From contig CAMTOM010000009.1 in NCBI GenBank assembly GCA_947074125.1, positions 1 through 14,165 on the forward strand: a stretch of DNA of 14,165 nucleotides, written 5' to 3'. Below the pieces are notes generated by a model that saw nothing but the letters and a program-made list of their open reading frames with translations, did no database searches and was not told the origin of the DNA. Positions within the stretch are counted from its first letter, which is position 1. Each line of letters opens with the position of its first letter. The stretch comes from an uncultured Desulfovibrionaceae bacterium. Its GTDB lineage: Bacteria > Desulfobacterota > Desulfovibrionia > Desulfovibrionales > Desulfovibrionaceae. Positions 6,423 through 13,313 of the stretch are shown piece by piece. The position numbers and the translations under genes were made by a program.

Positions 6423-7199
6423 TTATTGAGAGGCTACAGTGTTTCTTGAAAACCACGCAAGATATTCCTGATTGCCTTTAGGGCCTTTAATCGCGGCAGG
6501 TTCTATTCCCTTGAGGTGGAGCGCAAGATCGGTTTCACAAAAATGAACGATTTTATCGACAGCTATCTGGCGCAAGTTCGCATCGCGTACAACCCCTTTA
6601 TCCGTTTGATGTGGACCAAGTTCAAATTGTGGTTTGATAAGTGTAACAAGGTGACCGTTATTTTTGAGCCAGCGTACACAAGGAGGCAGTACCTGAGTCA
6701 AGGAGATAAAGGAAACATCGGCAACAATAATATCCACTTGTTCGGGGATGAGTTCTGGAGGCGCTGTGCGTAAATTGGTGCGCTCCAGGTTGATGACCCG
6801 TGTGTCTTTTTGAAGTTTTTCGTGAAGCTGACCGTGTCCGACATCCACAGCGTATACTTTTGCTGCTCCGTGCTGCAAGAGGCAGTCTGTAAAGCCTCCT
6901 GTGGAAGCTCCCGCATCCAGACAGATAAAGCCATGAACGTCCAGTGCGAATGTTTCGAGAGCTGTGAGCAGTTTATAGGCTCCCCGACTGACGAAGGTAT
7001 TCTGTCCGGTAAGCGTAAAATGAGCATCGCTGGGGTAGGGATGCCCTGGCTTATCCACGCGTACTGCTGGGAGGGGAGAAAGAGAAACGTATACCTGCCC
7101 TGCCATGATAAAACGCTTTGCCTGTTCGCGACTTTCGGCAAGGCCTTGCTCAAAGACGAGCTGATCGGCTCTGTTTCGACGGATTTTGGGGGTCTTCAT
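6423..7199 (-). CDS. tlyA: TlyA family rRNA 2'-O-methyltransferase (S4 + RrmJ/FtsJ-like fold)
   Basis: This 258-residue cytoplasmic SAM-dependent methyltransferase belongs to the family that methylates ribose 2'-OH groups of cytidines in rRNA; some members are annotated as haemolysin A. The S4 RNA-binding domain spans about residues 5-65 (RADQLVFEQGLAESREQAKR). The methyltransferase domain has SRGAYKL (71-77), the SAM loop LDAGASTGGFTD (94-105), ADVSFISL (160-167) and LIKPQFE (187-193). K76, D161, K189 and E245 line up with the K-D-K-E catalytic set described for mycobacterial TlyA. The ATG at 7197-7199 lacks a strong Shine-Dalgarno. A -10-like CATAAT/TATAGC lies only about 10-20 nt upstream, so the leader could be very short. 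The gene is convergent with fadD and divergent from rpmE. The rRNA target in this organism cannot be read from sequence. Confidence 0.93.
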   Translation of the reverse strand: MKTPKIRRNRADQLVFEQGLAESREQAKRFIMAGQVYVSLSPLPAVRVDKPGHPYPSDAHFTLTGQNTFVSRGAYKLLTALETFALDVHGFICLDAGASTGGFTDCLLQHGAAKVYAVDVGHGQLHEKLQKDTRVINLERTNLRTAPPELIPEQVDIIVADVSFISLTQVLPPCVRWLKNNGHLVTLIKPQFELGPHQTDKGVVRDANLRQIAVDKIVHFCETDLALHLKGIEPAAIKGPKGNQEYLAWFSRNTVASQ

Positions 7200-7442
7200 G
7201 CCATTATGCTATAGTTATTCCGGTGGATTCGCAAGAAAAGTCAGGAAAAGCGATTTCTCCCTCTTGCCAAGAGAAAACAAAAGGCGTACGTTCACGCACC
7301 CTTTAGCGCATTTCCTGTTGCGATGTTTTGAACTCGAAACATGCGATGCCTGTCTCTCTGTCATAACACCCTGAGGGCAGCCTGTTTGTGCTGTTTCAGT
7401 CTGAGATTGTCGGGGATGGGTGAGGGACAGGTGAAAGTGTTT
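7200..7442. other. divergent intergenic region tlyA/rpmE, distal part
   Basis: No gene is convincing here. One inverted repeat is visible, ATGTTT / AAACAT (7323-7328 and 7337-7342), possibly an operator. The short plus-strand ORF at 7341-7532 (63 codons, Cys/Leu-rich, no ribosome binding site) looks like chance. The minus-strand frame at 7215-7562 crosses the start of rpmE and is also rejected. Confidence 0.5.
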
Positions 7443-7471
7443 TTGCGAAAAGGAATGGCAACACAGATATT
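7443..7471 (+). promoter_or_regulatory. candidate rpmE promoter
   Basis: TTGCGA (7443-7448) and GATATT (7466-7471) are separated by exactly 17 nt, each a 4/6 match to the sigma70 consensus. A start near 7478 would give a leader of about 67 nt containing the hairpin at 7491-7510. Confidence 0.35.
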
Positions 7472-7490
7472 GTGCGGGTGCCAGCACACT

Positions 7491-7510
7491 TTGGGAATGC
7501 GTGTTCCCAA
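7491..7510 (+). promoter_or_regulatory. leader hairpin upstream of rpmE
   Basis: A perfect 7-bp stem TTGGGAA/TTCCCAA with a 6-nt loop is followed by TGTTTATTTGCT, 34 nt before the rpmE ATG. It may be a weak attenuator or a target for autogenous control by L31, as known for some L31 leaders. It does not match a leader class I can name. Confidence 0.35.
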
Positions 7511-7544
7511 TGTTTATTTGCTCTATATGTGAGGTAAGAGAGTC

Positions 7545-7757
7545 ATGAAAAAAGATATTCATCCCAAAAGTTTTAGTGCCACCATTTCATGTGCGTGCGG
7601 CAACCAGGTTCAGGTGCTCTCCACGAAGGGCGAAGATGTGCATGTGGAAGTGTGTTCTGCTTGCCATCCTTTCTATACTGGTAAGCAGCGCTTTCTTGAT
7701 ACGGCGGGACGTATTGACCGTTTCCGCAAGAAGTACGCAAAATTTGAAAGCAAGTAA
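7545..7757 (+). CDS. rpmE: 50S ribosomal protein L31, zinc-binding type
   Basis: This 70-residue large-subunit protein sits at the central protuberance/inter-subunit bridge region of the ribosome. It starts MKKDIHPKSF, typical of L31, and has the zinc-ligand pattern C16-x-C18 ... C37-x-x-C40 of the zinc-containing paralogue, plus the family's basic end GRIDRFRKKYAKF. The start is supported by GAGGTAAGAGAG upstream. Length is normal (about 66-75). A terminator follows 26 nt after the stop, so expression is at least partly independent of the DUF1385/prfA pair. The order rpmE, DUF1385, prfA is a common bacterial cluster. Confidence 0.97.
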   Translation: MKKDIHPKSFSATISCACGNQVQVLSTKGEDVHVEVCSACHPFYTGKQRFLDTAGRIDRFRKKYAKFESK

Positions 7758-7758
7758 T

Positions 7759-7774
7759 TGTTTTTATTGCCTGA
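7759..7774 (+). repeat. 16-bp direct repeat flanking the rpmE terminator, copy 1
   Basis: TGTTTTTATTGCCTGA is identical to the copy at 7815-7830. The two copies bracket the terminator stem, and GAGCACA recurs after both. Confidence 0.75.
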
Positions 7775-7783
7775 GCACAGACT

Positions 7784-7815
7784 CCTCCCCGGAAAGTTTT
7801 CGGGGAGGCTTTTGT
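7784..7815 (+). terminator. intrinsic terminator of rpmE
   Basis: A perfect CCTCCCCG / CGGGGAGG stem (7784-7791 and 7801-7808) has a GAAAGTTTT loop that can pair further. It is followed by CTTTTGTGTTTTT, a textbook GC stem plus U-rich tail. Confidence 0.92.
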
Positions 7816-7830
7816 GTTTTTATTGCCTGA
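7815..7830 (+). repeat. 16-bp direct repeat flanking the rpmE terminator, copy 2
   Basis: This is identical to 7759-7774 and offset by 56 nt. Here it also provides part of the T-rich tail of the terminator. Confidence 0.75.
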
Positions 7831-7894
7831 AGATTTGAGCACACAATTTCCAGGGGGAACAGGAAGGTCGTTCCGGTGATCAGTATTGCACGCC

Positions 7895-8911
7895 ATGCGT
7901 ACAGCAGGGCGTATTGCCCGTACTGCGGCATTTTGGCCTGTTGCTTTTTTGCGTGGTGCCTGTCCGACTATTGGGGGGCAGGCGGTCATGGAAGGCATCA
8001 TGATGCGCTATCGTGATGTGTATGCGCTTGCTGTACGCCAGCCAAATGGTCAGATCATTGCCGAACGCTTCCCCTGGTTTTCGCTTGTGCGCGATAATTT
8101 TTTGCAAAAACCCTTCTTGCGGGGCTTTCCTGTTTTGCTGGAAACGCTGGTCAATGGTGTTAAGGCTCTGAATACGTCTGCGGAGCGTCTGGCAGAAGGT
8201 GAGCAGGAAAAAATTGAAGGCTGGCATCTTGTGCTGACCATGCTTTTGGCGCTGTGCATGGCGATAGTCTTGTTTGTTGTGACACCACATCTTCTTTCGT
8301 TGGGTATGCAATGGCTCAACCTGGGAGGTGGTGTGGATGGTATTTCTTTCCATCTTTGGGATGGTGTGTTCAAATGCCTCATCTTCGTGCTTTATATTGT
8401 GATGATTTCTTTTGTGCCAGATATTCGCAGAGTATTTCAGTATCATGGTGCCGAGCATAAAGTTATCCATGCGTTTGAGCGAGGTGGGGAAGTTGATGTT
8501 GCCAGCGCTGCGCGCATGAGTCATTTGCATCCTCGCTGTGGCACAACCTTTCTACTGTTTGTGATTGCTATTTCCATTATATTGCACGCGATGCTTGTGC
8601 CACTTTTTCTGTATATCTGGACGCCAGAGCAGGTTTTTCTCAAGCATATTGCTGTGGTGCTGTTCAAAATCGTGCTGATTATTCCCATTAGCGCACTGGC
8701 ATATGAATTGATCCGCTTTTCTGCGCGTCTGGGCGATGGGGTCTTTGCGCGTTTGTTGCAAGCACCAGGACTCGGTTTGCAAATGCTGACGACCAGCGAG
8801 CCTCAGGGGGATCAATTGGAAGTTGCGCTGGTGGCTTTGAAAGAAGCGCTTGGGGCGGACGCGCCAGAGCGTTTGCATGTGGTAGAGTATCAAAAAATCG
8901 AAAAAATCTGA
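7895..8911 (+). CDS. DUF1385 (YqhQ-like) integral membrane protein
   Basis: This 338-residue inner-membrane protein of unknown biochemical role belongs to the DUF1385 family. It shows the family signatures GGQAVMEGIMMR near the N-terminus, YHGAEHKVIHAFE in the middle and HPRCGTTFLLF just before a membrane helix. Four long hydrophobic segments can be seen (around HLVLTMLLALCMAIVLFVV, FKCLIFVLYIVMISFV, FLLFVIAISIILHAMLVPLF and AVVLFKIVLIIPISALAY). An in-frame TGA at 7877 limits the start to TTG 7886 or ATG 7895. I chose the ATG, although neither has a well-spaced ribosome binding site (AGGAAGG at 7861 is far). The conserved position between rpmE and prfA suggests a link to translation, but no function is established. 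Confidence 0.9.
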   Translation: MRTAGRIARTAAFWPVAFLRGACPTIGGQAVMEGIMMRYRDVYALAVRQPNGQIIAERFPWFSLVRDNFLQKPFLRGFPVLLETLVNGVKALNTSAERLAEGEQEKIEGWHLVLTMLLALCMAIVLFVVTPHLLSLGMQWLNLGGGVDGISFHLWDGVFKCLIFVLYIVMISFVPDIRRVFQYHGAEHKVIHAFERGGEVDVASAARMSHLHPRCGTTFLLFVIAISIILHAMLVPLFLYIWTPEQVFLKHIAVVLFKIVLIIPISALAYELIRFSARLGDGVFARLLQAPGLGLQMLTTSEPQGDQLEVALVALKEALGADAPERLHVVEYQKIEKI

Positions 8912-8964
8912 TCCAATGGCAAGAAGTGCTCTGTGCACTTTGCCTGCATACAATGGAGACGGAC

Positions 8965-10041
8965 ATGTTTGCCAAGTTGGAAGGGCTGGAAAAGCGCTAT
9001 ATGCAATTGGAGCAGGATCTGGCGCAACCTGAAATTTTTAATGACCAGGAACAGTATCGCAAGCTTACCAAGGCTCATGCGGATTTGCGTGATGTGGTTG
9101 AGGCTTTTCGCCGTCATCGCGCCTTCGCTCAGGATATGGAAGACAACCGTCTCCTTTTGCAGGATGCTGATCCTGACATACGCCATATGGCGCAAGAAGA
9201 AATTCGGAATGCTCAGGAGGAATTGCCTCGCATAGAGCATGAGTTGAAACTTCTTCTTCTTCCCAAAGATCCTTTGGATGAGAAAAACACGATTCTTGAA
9301 ATCCGCGCAGGTACAGGTGGCGAAGAAGCAGCACTTTTTGCGGGAGACTTGTTGCGCATGTATTGCCGTTATGCAGAAACGCGCAACTGGAAAGTCGAAA
9401 TCATGAGTGAATCGCCTTCTGACAGCGGTGGTTATAAAGAAGTGATCTGCCTGATCTGTGGTGATAGGGTGTACAGCCACCTCAAATTTGAGGCTGGTAC
9501 GCATAGAGTGCAGCGTGTGCCCGCAACAGAGGCTCAGGGACGTATTCATACTTCGGCGGCGACTGTGGCTGTGATGGCAGAAGCAGAAGAAGTGGATGTG
9601 GATATTCGTCCTGAAGATCTGCGGATTGATATATACCGTGCTTCAGGTGCGGGAGGGCAGCATGTTAACAAGACAGAATCTGCCATCCGTATCACGCATA
9701 TTCCTACAAACACGGTGGTAACCTGTCAGGATGAACGTTCACAGCATAAGAACAAGGCGCGAGCGATGAAGGTTCTTGCCTCGCGCATTCTTGCGGCAGA
9801 ACAGGAAAAACAAAATTCCCGTCTGTCCGCAGACAGAAAGGCGCAGGTAGGTTCTGGAGGCCGTTCGGAACGTATCCGTACCTATAACTGCCCTCAGGGG
9901 CGCTGTACGGATCATCGTATTAACCTGACACTCTATTCACTGGATCGCATTATGGAAGGTGAAGTAAGTGCCTTGCTGGACGCACTGAGTGCTCATGCAC
10001 AAGCTGAAGCGCTTAAAAGTCAGGCAGACAGTCTGTCCTAG
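8965..10041 (+). CDS. prfA: peptide chain release factor 1
   Basis: This 358-residue class I release factor reads UAA and UAG and triggers peptidyl-tRNA hydrolysis. It carries the RF1 stop-recognition motif PAT (186-188, in QRVPATEAQGR), distinct from the SPF of RF2, and the universal GGQ (230-232, in GAGGQHVNKTES). The N-terminal helical domain begins MFAKLEGLEKRY. The frame is open to a GTG at 8926 and an ATG at 8953. ATG 8965 is chosen because it gives the usual N-terminus and has GGAG 6 nt upstream. It follows the DUF1385 gene by 53 nt with no terminator, so co-transcription is likely. prmC, the methyltransferase for the GGQ glutamine and often the next gene, is not adjacent here. Confidence 0.97.
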   Translation: MFAKLEGLEKRYMQLEQDLAQPEIFNDQEQYRKLTKAHADLRDVVEAFRRHRAFAQDMEDNRLLLQDADPDIRHMAQEEIRNAQEELPRIEHELKLLLLPKDPLDEKNTILEIRAGTGGEEAALFAGDLLRMYCRYAETRNWKVEIMSESPSDSGGYKEVICLICGDRVYSHLKFEAGTHRVQRVPATEAQGRIHTSAATVAVMAEAEEVDVDIRPEDLRIDIYRASGAGGQHVNKTESAIRITHIPTNTVVTCQDERSQHKNKARAMKVLASRILAAEQEKQNSRLSADRKAQVGSGGRSERIRTYNCPQGRCTDHRINLTLYSLDRIMEGEVSALLDALSAHAQAEALKSQADSLS

Positions 10042-10062
10042 TTTTTTAAGATAAATAATATG

Positions 10063-10096
10063 CTCTGAGATGCCAAAGACATGGCAGGAGTTTTTT
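10063..10096 (+). terminator. probable terminator of prfA
   Basis: A small stem TGCCA/TGGCA (10071-10075 and 10082-10086), with partial extension of flanking CTC/GAG, is followed by six T (10091-10096). The stem is short, so strength is uncertain. Confidence 0.5.
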
Positions 10097-10106
10097 CTCA
10101 TATTAA

Positions 10107-10142
10107 AAGCCGCCGATTTCCTTGTGCGGGGAGCGGCGGCTT
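10107..10142 (-). terminator. terminator of surE in the prfA-surE convergent gap
   Basis: A perfect AAGCCGCCG / CGGCGGCTT stem (10107-10115 and 10134-10142) has an 18-nt loop. Read on the minus strand it ends GGCTTTTAATA, a better U-tail than on the plus strand. It lies about 60 nt beyond the surE stop. Confidence 0.75.
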
Positions 10143-10203
10143 CTGATTGTAGAAGGCTTTTTATTTGTTACTCTCTTAACAAAGAAGGGCACAGTTTTCG
10201 TTC

Positions 10204-10959
10204 TTATCCCAAGAGCATATCTGCCAGAGTTGTGACGGTTTCACGATCCGTGAAGTCAAACCGTAATGGCGTAACCGTGATAAAACCTCGATTCAGCAGG
10301 TCTTTGTCGGAACCCGCATTGATGGTGTGTGGTGGGATTTCACCCACAAGCCACCAGTAGGTGTCGCCATGTGGTGCCTGACGTTCCTCATATTCGTTAA
10401 CCCAGACAGCAGAAGTTTGCGGGCAGACACGAAGGCCTTTATTTTCCTCAAAAGAACAGGCAGGGTAGTTCAAATTGATAACGCGACGTGGTGGGATGTT
10501 TGCCCAGTTGATACGCTCAATAAAGGTTGCGGTGTGCAAGGCCTGCTGTGCCAGATCCTGACAGTTAGAGCAGTCATGAGAAATGGCAAGAGCTGGAATG
10601 CCTTCAAGCGCTGCTTCGGTGGCTGCTCCCACGGTTCCCGAATATAAGATGTCCGGTCCGACATTGGCACCAGCATTGATGCCACTCAGAACCATATCCG
10701 GCTTTTGTGAAAGAAGATTGGCCAGTGCCAGCTTCACGCAATCTGTAGGGGTTCCGTACAGGGCTGTCCCCTGAAAGTCTTCTTCTTCAACGCGGATGGC
10801 GCGCAAAGGAGTAAAGACGGTAAGAGAGTGCCCGACACCTGATTGCTGCGCAATAGGCGCCACAACATGGACAATATGTCCGGCGTCTACCAGAGCTGTA
10901 TAAAGAGCGCGTAAGCCTGGCGCATTGATGCCATCGTCATTGGTGAGGAGAATGTTCAT
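10204..10959 (-). CDS. surE: 5'/3'-nucleotidase SurE (stationary-phase survival protein)
   Basis: This 251-residue metal-dependent phosphatase releases phosphate from nucleoside monophosphates, and in some members from short polyphosphate. The family's metal and substrate residues are visible: NDDG (7-10), S40 in QQSGVGHSLT, YGTPTDCVKLAL (68-79) and SGINAGANVGPDILYSGTVGAA (92-113) with N95. The frame stays open 63 codons upstream, but MNILLTNDDG is the invariant SurE N-terminus and AGGTG precedes it. The gene is convergent with prfA and divergent from the YhaM-like gene. A promoter at 11120-11148 would give a leader of about 150 nt. Confidence 0.96.
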   Translation of the reverse strand: MNILLTNDDGINAPGLRALYTALVDAGHIVHVVAPIAQQSGVGHSLTVFTPLRAIRVEEEDFQGTALYGTPTDCVKLALANLLSQKPDMVLSGINAGANVGPDILYSGTVGAATEAALEGIPALAISHDCSNCQDLAQQALHTATFIERINWANIPPRRVINLNYPACSFEENKGLRVCPQTSAVWVNEYEERQAPHGDTYWWLVGEIPPHTINAGSDKDLLNRGFITVTPLRFDFTDRETVTTLADMLLG

Positions 10960-11119
10960 TGACAACACCTGTGAAAGTGGGAAATGTATGTTTAGTGTTT
11001 TGGAGCCGTAGCGCTCTGGCAAAGATGCTCTGGGCAGAGACGCTTCACTGTGCGATCTGCTGAGGGCAGCAAGATATGCTGATGGTATTGCGCGATACAA
11101 AAACACCCAGCAACATATA

Positions 11120-11148
11120 AGTATAGCGGACAAACCCCGTGCTTGCAA
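11120..11148 (-). promoter_or_regulatory. candidate sigma70 promoter of surE
   Basis: On the minus strand TTGCAA (11143-11148) and TATACT (complement of 11120-11125) are separated by exactly 17 nt, 4/6 and 5/6 consensus matches. Transcription would begin near 11113, about 154 nt before the surE ATG. Confidence 0.5.
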
Positions 11149-11212
11149 GTGGGAAAGCGCTTTGGGGGGATATGCGCCTCTTGTAAGAAGCGGGGGGAGT
11201 TAGGCAAACATC

Positions 11213-11256
11213 ATTGCCAGAGCGCAGGGTGGCGGATTAGGGCAATCTCTGGCAAT
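11213..11256. promoter_or_regulatory. 10-bp inverted repeat before the YhaM-like start
   Basis: ATTGCCAGAG (11213-11222) and CTCTGGCAAT (11247-11256) are perfect complements separated by 24 nt. They end 3 nt before ATG 11260 and 18 nt before ATG 11275. A second GGCAAT at 11241-11246 could pair with the first arm instead. It could be an operator or an mRNA hairpin controlling access to the start. Confidence 0.55.
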
Positions 11257-11274
11257 ACAATGGACAAAGGTAGT

Positions 11275-12312
11275 ATGGAAAAAGGACAGTATATACGGGA
11301 TATCGGTTCTGCAGATGCGGTAGCGGGACTTTTTGTCATTGCGGAAGCCGCACAGCAGCAATCTAAAAATGGCCCCTATTGGCGTTTGACACTGCGTGAT
11401 TCTAGTGGCGACATGGAAGCAAAAATATGGAGTCCCCTCAGTTTGGAATACAGCGCACTGGCAGCAGGACAGTGTGCCTGGGTTGAAGGGCGTTCTTCGC
11501 TTTTTCGTGATCAGGTGCAATTGACGGTGGAAGTCTTTCGTCTTACCGCACCAGAAGAGATGGCGCATTTGCCTCTTGCGGCGCTTTTGCCTGCCAGTCC
11601 TCGTATGCCAGAAGATATGGAAGAAGAGCTTTTTGATTTTTGTCGTGAGGAATTTACCTATGCGCCGTGGCGTAAGCTTGTCTTTTCCGTGCTGGAAACT
11701 GAAGATATTAGAGACAGGTTACGTCTTTCTCCTGCGGCGAAGGGTGTGCATCATGCCTATGTTGGCGGGCTTTTAGAGCATACTCTGGGTGTTTTTCATT
11801 TGGCGCGGCGTATTGCGGATCAGTATCTGGAGCTGGACAGGCAAACCTTGCTTGCGGGAGCGATTTTTCATGATATTGGTAAAATCGCTGAATTTTCAGG
11901 TGGGCTGGCAAATGACTACACCGATGCTGGGCGTTTGCTCGGACATATGGAATTGGGACTTGAGTTGCTTGCTCCCTATCTAAAAAAATCGACTCTTGAC
12001 CCTGATCTTGTACGCCACTTGAAGCATTTGATTCTGAGTCACCATGGTACGCCAGAATTTGGCGCGGCGCGACTGCCACAAACGGCAGAGGCTCTGGCGC
12101 TGCATTATGCAGATAACCTGGATGCAAAGATGGCACAGTGTCGGAGTCTTTTTAATGATGTGCCGGAAGATGCGCAGGTCTGGTCGCCGTATCAGCCAAC
12201 CTTGGGGCGTCACATGCACAGAGCCGTAAAAACGCCGGAGAGTGCTTCCGGCAAAAAACACCAACAGCAAAAGGCGGTGTTGCACGAATGTTTATCTCTT
12301 TTGAAGGTATAG
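11275..12312 (+). CDS. OB-fold + HD domain nuclease, YhaM-like 3'-5' exoribonuclease
   Basis: The 345-residue cytoplasmic protein has an N-terminal OB nucleic-acid-binding domain (about 15-90: NGPYWRLTLRDSSGDMEAKIWSP) and a C-terminal HD phosphohydrolase domain. Metal residues appear as H159/H160 in VHHAYVGGLLEHT, HDIGK (199-203), H256/H257 in SHHGTPEFG and D280 in LHYADNLDAKM. This arrangement matches Bacillus YhaM, a 3'-5' exoribonuclease (314 residues). Two in-frame ATGs are possible: 11275 has AAAGG upstream, while 11260 (MDKGS, five residues longer) does not. I chose 11275. The stop lies 25 nt inside tmk, so translation of the two is probably coupled. Activity on RNA in this organism is inferred from the domain pair only. 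Confidence 0.85.
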   Translation: MEKGQYIRDIGSADAVAGLFVIAEAAQQQSKNGPYWRLTLRDSSGDMEAKIWSPLSLEYSALAAGQCAWVEGRSSLFRDQVQLTVEVFRLTAPEEMAHLPLAALLPASPRMPEDMEEELFDFCREEFTYAPWRKLVFSVLETEDIRDRLRLSPAAKGVHHAYVGGLLEHTLGVFHLARRIADQYLELDRQTLLAGAIFHDIGKIAEFSGGLANDYTDAGRLLGHMELGLELLAPYLKKSTLDPDLVRHLKHLILSHHGTPEFGAARLPQTAEALALHYADNLDAKMAQCRSLFNDVPEDAQVWSPYQPTLGRHMHRAVKTPESASGKKHQQQKAVLHECLSLLKV

Positions 12313-12929
12313 AAGGTTCAGGAAAGTCCACATGCATGCGCTTGCTGGCAGAACATCTGGAGCGGCATGGGTATTCTGTTTTGACAACACGTGAGCCTGG
12401 TGGTTCTGCCTTGGGACGCACGTTACGGCATATGTTGCTGGATGTTCGCACGACACGTCTTACCAATCGGGCAGAGCTTTTTTTGTTTCTGGCTGATCGG
12501 GCACAGCATGTAACAGAAGTGATCCGTCCTGCTCTTGAGGAGGGACAGGTGGTGCTTTGCGACAGATATGTGGATTCCACTCTTGTCTATCAGGGCTATG
12601 GGCGTGGCATTGATGTGGATATGTTGCGTCAGTTGAATGCTCATGCCGCAACAGCACTTATGCCGGATTTAACCTTATTGCTGGATGTGCCCGTTGAAGA
12701 AGGTCTGGCGCGTGCGGGGCAGCGTAATCAGGAAGAGGGAACGGTCATTTCTGAAGGCCGCTTTGAAGCAGAAAGCATGGTGTTTCACGGCCGCGTGCGA
12801 GAGGGCTATCTTGCTCTGGCGGAAGAAGAACCAAAACGTATTGTCCGTATTGATGCGACACAACCTCCAGAGGACGTTTTGCTTTCGTGTGTGAGTGTTG
12901 TGGAGCGCTGGCTGCATTCTGCGGAGTGA
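12288..12929 (+). CDS. tmk: thymidylate kinase
   Basis: This 213-residue cytoplasmic kinase phosphorylates dTMP to dTDP with ATP, an essential step to dTTP. The P-loop GIEGSGKST (7-15) contains K13. REPGGS (35-40) and DRY (92-94) contact dTMP. A LID region around 143-163 has R145 and R158 (GQRNQEEG ... EGRFEAES). Length is normal for bacterial Tmk (about 205-215). It starts 25 nt before the end of the YhaM-like gene with only a weak distant ribosome binding site (AAGGCGG), which points to translational coupling. Confidence 0.96.
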   Translation: MFISFEGIEGSGKSTCMRLLAEHLERHGYSVLTTREPGGSALGRTLRHMLLDVRTTRLTNRAELFLFLADRAQHVTEVIRPALEEGQVVLCDRYVDSTLVYQGYGRGIDVDMLRQLNAHAATALMPDLTLLLDVPVEEGLARAGQRNQEEGTVISEGRFEAESMVFHGRVREGYLALAEEEPKRIVRIDATQPPEDVLLSCVSVVERWLHSAE

Positions 12930-12959
12930 GTATGCTTTTTATCAAGGCGAGGTGTAATA

Positions 12960-13313
12960 ATGTTTTCTAAAAAAACACTCTGTGAAATGTATACTTTGCG
13001 CTGTCGTGACGGCAATTTGCTTTGGGAGCCACGGGAAGATGATGTGCTCATGCATGCGATAATCCGTCGTAATGTATCGGGGTATACTGTGGTATGTGCT
13101 ATGGGGGACGAAAATCTGCTTTTTTGTACAGCATTGCGCAAAAATGAAGGTGTTGGCGGGATTTTTGTGTTGGCTGAAGGAGATACCCTGCTGCTGGTGG
13201 CGGTTGCTGAAAATACCTTAAGCTATGTTGAAGGCTTGGGGCATTATGCCGGACTGGTAGCGCAGCCACGTTATGCTGTTGATATTTTTGAGAATGTGGA
13301 TGGAGACGCATGA
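12960..13313 (+). CDS. unrecognised 117-residue protein between tmk and the deacetylase
   Basis: I do not recognise a family. The protein has no signal peptide or membrane helix. After a short basic start (MFSKKTLCEMYTLRCRDGN) it alternates short hydrophobic stretches (SGYTVVCAMGD, ENLLFCTAL, GGIFVLAEGDTLLLVAVAE) with turns, suggesting a small beta-rich domain, and it ends acidic (DIFENVDGDA). It contains four cysteines but no metal-site spacing. The coding call rests on GAGGTG 5 nt before the ATG, the close position 30 nt after tmk, and the ATGA overlap with the next gene, which implies the two are co-translated. Its role may relate to the downstream deacetylase-like enzyme, but this is only context. 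Confidence 0.8.
   Translation: MFSKKTLCEMYTLRCRDGNLLWEPREDDVLMHAIIRRNVSGYTVVCAMGDENLLFCTALRKNEGVGGIFVLAEGDTLLLVAVAENTLSYVEGLGHYAGLVAQPRYAVDIFENVDGDA

Larger units (their letters stand above)
10960..11259. other. divergent surE / YhaM-like intergenic region
   Basis: About 300 nt hold the surE promoter and leader on the minus strand and the inverted repeat just before the HD-protein start on the plus strand. Both neighbouring genes have frames that run open into this space, but neither has a credible upstream start. No clear plus-strand promoter was found; a TTGCCA with TTAGGG 17 nt later (from 11215) is weak. Confidence 0.4.

Noticed and set aside
7341..7532. 63-codon plus-strand ORF just upstream of rpmE
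   Set aside because: It has no ribosome binding site, an unusual Cys/Leu composition, and overlaps the predicted promoter and hairpin of rpmE.
8926..8964. Upstream GTG/ATG starts for prfA
   Set aside because: They add 13 or 4 residues not typical of RF1; ATG 8965 has a well-spaced GGAG.
11143..11274. Earlier start for the YhaM-like protein
   Set aside because: The extension overlaps the surE promoter and the inverted repeat, contains no domain sequence and has no ribosome binding site.
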